From Candidatus Pullichristensenella stercoripullorum (GTDB lineage: Bacteria > Bacillota > Clostridia > Christensenellales > Aristaeellaceae), in NCBI GenBank assembly GCA_018712885.1, contig DVGE01000274.1:1-16418 (forward strand): a stretch of 16,418 nucleotides of DNA, written 5' to 3'. Position numbers and translations under genes: made by a program. The notes beneath the pieces are model-generated. The model saw only the letters and a program-made list of their open reading frames with translations. It was not told the DNA's origin and did not search any database. Shown here in pieces: positions 13,301 through 16,418 of the stretch (positions are counted from its first letter, which is position 1; each line of letters begins with the position of its first letter).

Positions 13301-16300
13301 CGTCACCTTCTACGGCAGCTACGACAAGCTGCTGGGCCGCCGCACGCTCTCCTCGGTGACGCCGGAGACCTTCTACGCGCTCCCCGAGGCCGAGGCGCCC
13401 GCCGGCAAGGTGTTCAACGGCTGGACGCTCACCTGCGGCGACGGCAGCCTGCGCTGGTATGCCGAGCGCACGCAGTTCAGCTACAACGACGTGGCGGCCC
13501 TCTGCCCGGAGGGCGGCGAGATCACGGCGCGCGCCCTCTTTGGCGCGGAAGTGACGCTCGACCCGACGGTTTTGCGCGCCACCATCTACTACAACGACAG
13601 CCCCGTGGACGCGGACGACACGCTCTATTTGAACCAGAACACCGCCCTCGGCCTCAAGATCGGCCCGGACGAGGTCCTGGACCTGCCCGTCACCTGGACG
13701 TCGAGCAATGAGAGCGTCGCCACCGTGACCGCCACGCAGACCGGCGCCATCGTGCAGGCGCTGGGCGCTTCCGGCACGGTCACCATCACCGCGCGCGCCG
13801 GCTCTCTCGACCCGGTGAGCGTGAAGATCACCGTGGCGCTGCTGCCCACCTCCGTGTCGCTGCCGGCGGCGGCGGAAGTCGTCGTCGGTCAGACCACGCG
13901 CTTCACCGCCACCATCAGCCCCGCCGGAGCGCAGCCCAGCAGCATCCTCTGGTCTGTCGAGCCGGTGACGGGCGCTGCCAGCGTCGACGAAAGCGGCAAC
14001 CTCACCGGCGAAATGGCCGGTCAGGTGCGCCTGGTCGCGCGCACGCTCAACGGGCGCACCGCCTCCTGCCTGGTGGAGATCACCAACCCCGTGCGCGCCA
14101 TCGTCATCGACCCGACGAACGGCGGCAAGGCCGAGGTCTCCGAGGGCAAGAGCGACCTGACGCTGCGCGCCACTGCCTATGGCGCGGACGGCACCACCAA
14201 CAACGTACAGCAGAAGTTCACCTGGCGCTCCGCCAACACGCGCTATGCCCGCGTGCAGACGAACGGCGACGGCACCTGCACCGTGACCGGCGTATCCACC
14301 GGCACGGTGAGGATCTATGCCTATGCCGCCGATGGCAGCGGCGTTTCCGGCGAGATCGCCATCCGCGTGATCGTGCCGGTGACCAGCTTCTACATCATCC
14401 CCGAAATGGCGCAGATGCTCGTGGGCGACACGCTGCAGCTCAAGCTCAACGGCACGCCCGGCGACGCCACCTACCACAGCGTCACGGACTTCACCTGGCG
14501 CAGCAGCGACGAGGACATCGTCACCGTGGACGCCGGCAAACTCACTGCCGTAGGCATCGGCAACGCCACCATCACCGCCACTTCCCACAACGGCCTTACG
14601 GAGATGTGCATCGTCTCCGTGACCGCAGCCGCCGATAAGATCGTCGTTTCCACCACGGATGGCGAAAAGGCGGAAGTCAACCTCAATTCCAGCGACCTGA
14701 CGCTGCGCGCCACCGCTTACGACGCCGCGGGCGGGAGCCAGAACGTTGGCCAGACCTTCACCTGGAAGTCCGCCAACACCAACATCGCCCAGATCCGCGA
14801 AAACCTTGACGGCACCTGCACGGTGCGCGGCGCGCGCGCCGGCACCGCCAAGATCTACGCCTACGCCGCCGACGGTTCCGGGCTGCGCGGCGAGATCACC
14901 GTGACGGTGATCGTGCCGGTGACCAGCTTCTCCATCCCCGATGCGGCGCAGGTGTTCGCCGGCAAGAGCGTCACGCTCACCACCCGCGGCACGCCGGCCA
15001 ACGCCACCTACCGCGCGCTGACCGACTTTACCTGGGAGACCAGCGATGATACGGTCGCCACCGTCAAAGACGGCGTGATCACCGGCGTCGACGAGGGCAT
15101 CGCCATCATCACCGCCACCTCCCACAACGGCCTCACGGATTCCTGCCTGGTCACTGTCAGCATCCCCACCGACGAGGTGGAGGTCATGCTGGTCGGCACC
15201 AACAAGGCCGAGGTCAACGTCGGTTCCAGCGACCTGACCCTGCGCGCCACCGCGCTGGGCGCAAACGACACCAGCGAGAACGTGAGCCAGGACTTCACCT
15301 GGAAGTCCTCCAACACGAAGGTCGCCCAGGTGCGCAAGAACTTCGACGGCACCTGCACGGTGCGCGGCGTGAGCGCCGGCATCGTGAAGATCCAGGCCTA
15401 TGTCAACGACGGCACCGGGCTGAGCGGCGAGATCACCGTGCGCGTGATCGTGCCGGTAGCCAGCTGCTGGATGACCAAGCCGAGCGCCAACCTCTTCGTC
15501 GGCGACACGCTGCTGTTGCAGGTCAACGGCACGCCCGCCAACGCCACCTACCACTCGGCGACGGACTTCACCTGGGAAAGCAGCGATGAAAGCGTCGTCA
15601 CCGTCAACGAAAAGGGCGTCGTCACCGGCGTGGGCGAGGGCACGGCCGTCATCACCGCCACCTCCCACAACGGCCTGGAGGCGAAGTCCACGATCAGCGT
15701 CACCATCCCGGTGGGCCAGATCCGCCTGGAGCTGGTCGACGCCGAGCGCGCTGAAGTCGGCATCGGCACCGAGGGCCTGCGCGTGCGCGCGGTCGCCTTT
15801 GCCGAGGACGGTTCCACCGTCAATGTCTCCCAGGATGTCGACTGGCGCGTGAGCAACTCCAGCTACGCCCGCATCCGCGACAACGGCGACGGCACCGCCA
15901 CCGTCACCGGCCTCAAAGCCGGCACGGTGAAGATCGCCGCCGTCGCTACCGACGGTTCCAACGTCAACGCGCAAATGACCATCAGCGTCATCGTGCCGGT
16001 CGAGACCTTCTACATTATCCCCTCGACGGCGACGCTGTTCGCCGGCCGCACGCTGGCCCTCAAGGTCAACGGCACGCCCGGCAACGCCACCTACCACACG
16101 GCGCCGGACTTTGCCTGGGAAAGCGACAATGAAAGCGTCGCCACCGTCGATGCGCGCGGCGTCGTCACCGGCGTGAGCGAAGGCGTGGCCGTCATCACCG
16201 CCACCTCCCACAACGGCATCGAGGAGACCTGCACCGTCTATGTCACCATGCCGGTGGGCAAGATCGAGCTGTCCCTCGTGGACGCGGAGAAGGCCGAAGT

Positions 16301-16418
16301 CGGCATCGGCGAGACGCTGCGCGTGCAGGCGGTCGCCTACGACGCCGAGGGCTCGACGGAGAACGTCGCCCAGGTGTTCAGCTGGCGCATCAGCAACTCC
16401 AACGCCCGCATCACCGAC
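10314..16418 (+). CDS. Giant secreted repeat protein with Trp-centred modules and bacterial Ig-like (Big_2) domains, 3' end outside window
   Basis: The frame from ATG 10314 (ribosome binding site GGAGGGGAG at 10300-10308) is open for 2035 codons up to the right edge, so the C-terminus and any cell-wall anchor are missing. Residues 1-25 are a signal peptide (MRRSQKIMSM, a hydrophobic core, cut likely after VWA). A Pro/Glu/Ser/Ala-rich linker runs to about 235 and holds EPS[VA] tetrads at 176-227. About 240-1075 carries eight modules, each marked by a Trp (301, 401, 497, 600, 692, 827, 925, 1037) and a closing motif like SYDEL or TYEQL; they recall InlB/Listeria-Bacteroides repeats but are longer. 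From about 1080, Ig-like domains with the Big_2 pattern (TWxSSNESVATV, then GxVTGVGEGTAVITATS) follow, alternating from residue 1260 in an A-B order. Such proteins are typically adhesins or surface stalks. The binding partner is unknown. It is transcribed alone from its own promoter. Confidence 0.93.
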   Translation, partial: MRRSQKIMSMILALLMLLSSLPVWAEGEPIVIVESVETPAPQAENTPAGTAAPKNTPAASESATSAPEPAQSEAAAPETMRLAQEPSQEPSKEPAPQPSQEGGGTDKASSEPAAQPGPSTAPATSPEASQAPAENEQTEVSSSHAPTSPSEETETAQEGDGETPATEAPSSDASAEPSVEPSEAPATEPSVEPSVEPSMEPSAEPSAEPSAEPSAEPSVEPSAEPSERPDLPVGEISLLSTSDAALYMRSVDEGAPLRIIHLNVYNGYTGALLLETALVEGGSSATLPVLPANDAYTHTGWESVGEGDPLPFCSADTRTVSFDDLIASNVHQSTDNFGTIIVDLRSTYTVKSDLPVYRIAFYHAAGQREEDRIGSTTLTLSPEEPDKAYALPDVLPEGATWALASGDGKMTRHLPEGKTTLTYEDVHRHCVADGADPDSVYMYILGDQKEGVILTFYQNSSEQYWALEEVGSVRLYQGEAAKAIPQLEEREGYSAYWRGVYGGAYLDGVMFEAGETLTYEQLMESLGAVATSLPVAEGSYKRLEVCAYYEQDESAESDGPRVQLLLVNGGQTIGSLTVAPGEENVPLTYSLPAGVTCAGWSLEGGKKWTADKTAVSYDELMALAGKDAQDEDLVELRAELIVAADAEKPVILNVTIADMNGEESYVRLAATGETVSFPVSDVPLDGQSLSGWRVEYYVGGDYNAPASSGALVAADTASLSYDDLLQMISVAGIVLDHGLPTVEVYISPVFERVTENRVIEVVLDASAWTRSGARVRVYEDSADESVSFSSGYETYEGYRDDILDNDAGKGLGDDFSTFYPGCSIDGWYADGERVLSAAYPAAVSFSEVEPFAEFDESGFARLVLTPSVHFTGDCTDSSGETVETVYTVKLLLRDEGYTQTMLLSKGDTIELPAPSADPGLVFAGWELADGTLFKAGSLTFDQFTASTDSSLISYSTPVYEFDKDGEPVSATCEASLELTALYTPTAEAQEGEKRVVVTFYGSYDKLLGRRTLSSVTPETFYALPEAEAPAGKVFNGWTLTCGDGSLRWYAERTQFSYNDVAALCPEGGEITARALFGAEVTLDPTVLRATIYYNDSPVDADDTLYLNQNTALGLKIGPDEVLDLPVTWTSSNESVATVTATQTGAIVQALGASGTVTITARAGSLDPVSVKITVALLPTSVSLPAAAEVVVGQTTRFTATISPAGAQPSSILWSVEPVTGAASVDESGNLTGEMAGQVRLVARTLNGRTASCLVEITNPVRAIVIDPTNGGKAEVSEGKSDLTLRATAYGADGTTNNVQQKFTWRSANTRYARVQTNGDGTCTVTGVSTGTVRIYAYAADGSGVSGEIAIRVIVPVTSFYIIPEMAQMLVGDTLQLKLNGTPGDATYHSVTDFTWRSSDEDIVTVDAGKLTAVGIGNATITATSHNGLTEMCIVSVTAAADKIVVSTTDGEKAEVNLNSSDLTLRATAYDAAGGSQNVGQTFTWKSANTNIAQIRENLDGTCTVRGARAGTAKIYAYAADGSGLRGEITVTVIVPVTSFSIPDAAQVFAGKSVTLTTRGTPANATYRALTDFTWETSDDTVATVKDGVITGVDEGIAIITATSHNGLTDSCLVTVSIPTDEVEVMLVGTNKAEVNVGSSDLTLRATALGANDTSENVSQDFTWKSSNTKVAQVRKNFDGTCTVRGVSAGIVKIQAYVNDGTGLSGEITVRVIVPVASCWMTKPSANLFVGDTLLLQVNGTPANATYHSATDFTWESSDESVVTVNEKGVVTGVGEGTAVITATSHNGLEAKSTISVTIPVGQIRLELVDAERAEVGIGTEGLRVRAVAFAEDGSTVNVSQDVDWRVSNSSYARIRDNGDGTATVTGLKAGTVKIAAVATDGSNVNAQMTISVIVPVETFYIIPSTATLFAGRTLALKVNGTPGNATYHTAPDFAWESDNESVATVDARGVVTGVSEGVAVITATSHNGIEETCTVYVTMPVGKIELSLVDAEKAEVGIGETLRVQAVAYDAEGSTENVAQVFSWRISNSNARITD
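10839..10994 (+). repeat. EPS[V/A] tetrapeptide repeat, 12-bp period, in the surface protein linker
   Basis: Thirteen successive 12-base units encode twelve EPS tetrads (fourth residue V, A, M or E) and one APAT. Codons vary between units (GAG/GAA, CCG/CCC/CCT, TCT/TCC/TCG/TCA), so the peptide is kept while the DNA has drifted. An extended, negatively charged, Pro-rich stretch like this normally serves as a spacer in the cell wall or between domains. Confidence 0.85.
11200..13540 (+). repeat. Eight Trp-centred modules of about 100 residues in the surface protein
   Basis: Trp residues at 301, 401, 497, 600, 692, 827, 925 and 1037 lie 92-135 residues apart. Each is preceded by a short motif such as HTG, CAG, LSG, IDG, FAG or FNG and followed 15-35 residues later by a motif of the form [ST]-[FY]-[DESN]-[DEQ]-[LVF] (for example VSFDDL, LTYEDV, LTYEQL, VSYDEL, LSYDDL, LTFDQF, FSYNDV). 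Before each Trp comes a stretch of beta strands, often with LP. The similarity is at protein level only. The modules resemble divergent InlB-type B repeats; boundaries are approximate. Confidence 0.6.
14091..16418 (+). repeat. Alternating A-B Ig-like super-repeat, period about 540 bp, at least 4.5 copies
   Basis: Type A units are each exactly 291 bp (14091-14381, 14631-14921, 15168-15458, 15711-16001, and a partial one from 16254) with the core KAEV..., DLTLRATA, NVxQxFTWxSxN, DGTCTV and GEITVxVIVPV. Type B units (249, 246, 252 and 252 bp) contain TSFxI, NGTPxNATYHS, DFTWESSDESV, TGVGEG and ITATSHNGL. The TCC codon of SHNG recurs at 14583, 15120, 15663 and 16206, giving spacings of 537, 543 and 543 bp. 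Two more divergent Big_2-type domains precede the array (about 13552-13840 and 13841-14090). Confidence 0.88.

Noticed and set aside
12171..16211. A 1346-codon open frame on the minus strand opposite the giant surface protein gene
   Set aside because: Its Gly/Ala/His/Asp/Val/Arg-rich text mirrors the codon bias and repeats of the plus-strand gene, it has no domain pattern, and the plus strand encodes a signal peptide and recognisable Ig-like domains. It is an antisense shadow of GC-rich sequence.
13552..16418. The regular repeats as a CRISPR array or mobile element
   Set aside because: The period is about 540 bp, the repeats are in one open frame and encode Ig-like domains; there are no short identical repeats with unique spacers.

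Overview
The window looks like a piece of a GC-rich Clostridia-type Firmicutes chromosome. Strong AGGAGG-type ribosome binding sites, TTGACA/TATAAT-like promoters, a Gram-positive heterodimeric ABC exporter, a DUF4860-type gene in a pilus-like operon and a large secreted Ig-domain protein all fit a gut clostridial lineage. The species cannot be fixed from the sequence; a Christensenellales- or Oscillospirales-like bacterium is a guess.

Layout. (1) Positions 1-577, minus: the N-terminal part of a SARP/BTAD-type transcription regulator that runs off the left edge. (2) 752-5363, minus: a tightly packed seven-gene operon with mostly 4-base or short overlaps. In transcription order it encodes a membrane-anchored transglutaminase-like protein, a PilC/GspF platform protein (TTG start), a small membrane protein, a DUF4860-like protein, two more single-span pilin-like proteins and a PilT-family ATPase. 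It resembles a reduced type IV pilus or pseudopilus machine. A promoter and a 15-bp palindrome lie upstream. (3) 5630-9598, minus: marR plus the two halves of a heterodimeric ABC exporter. The first half has a degenerate ATP site and the second a canonical one. The marR promoter is packed with three related palindromes, which suggests self-regulation, and a strong hairpin terminator closes the operon. (4) 9812-10066, plus: a small ACT-like protein with its own promoter and terminator. (5) 10314 to the right edge, plus: the first 2035 codons of a giant secreted protein. It has a signal peptide, a Pro/Glu/Ser-rich linker with EPS[VA] tetrads, about eight Trp-centred modules of roughly 100 residues, and then Ig-like (Big_2-type) domains in an alternating A-B pattern with a period of about 540 bp. 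The gene is still open at the edge.

How they may work together. The pilus-like operon and the giant protein are both envelope or surface systems but have separate promoters, so a functional link is only a possibility. The marR-ABC unit is a self-contained drug, peptide or lipid export module with local regulation. The most unusual points are the reduced transglutaminase-pilus operon, the correlated presence and loss of cysteines across the Ig repeats, and a recurring GACYNNRGTC palindrome found in several genes. No RNA genes, insertion sequences or CRISPR arrays were seen.
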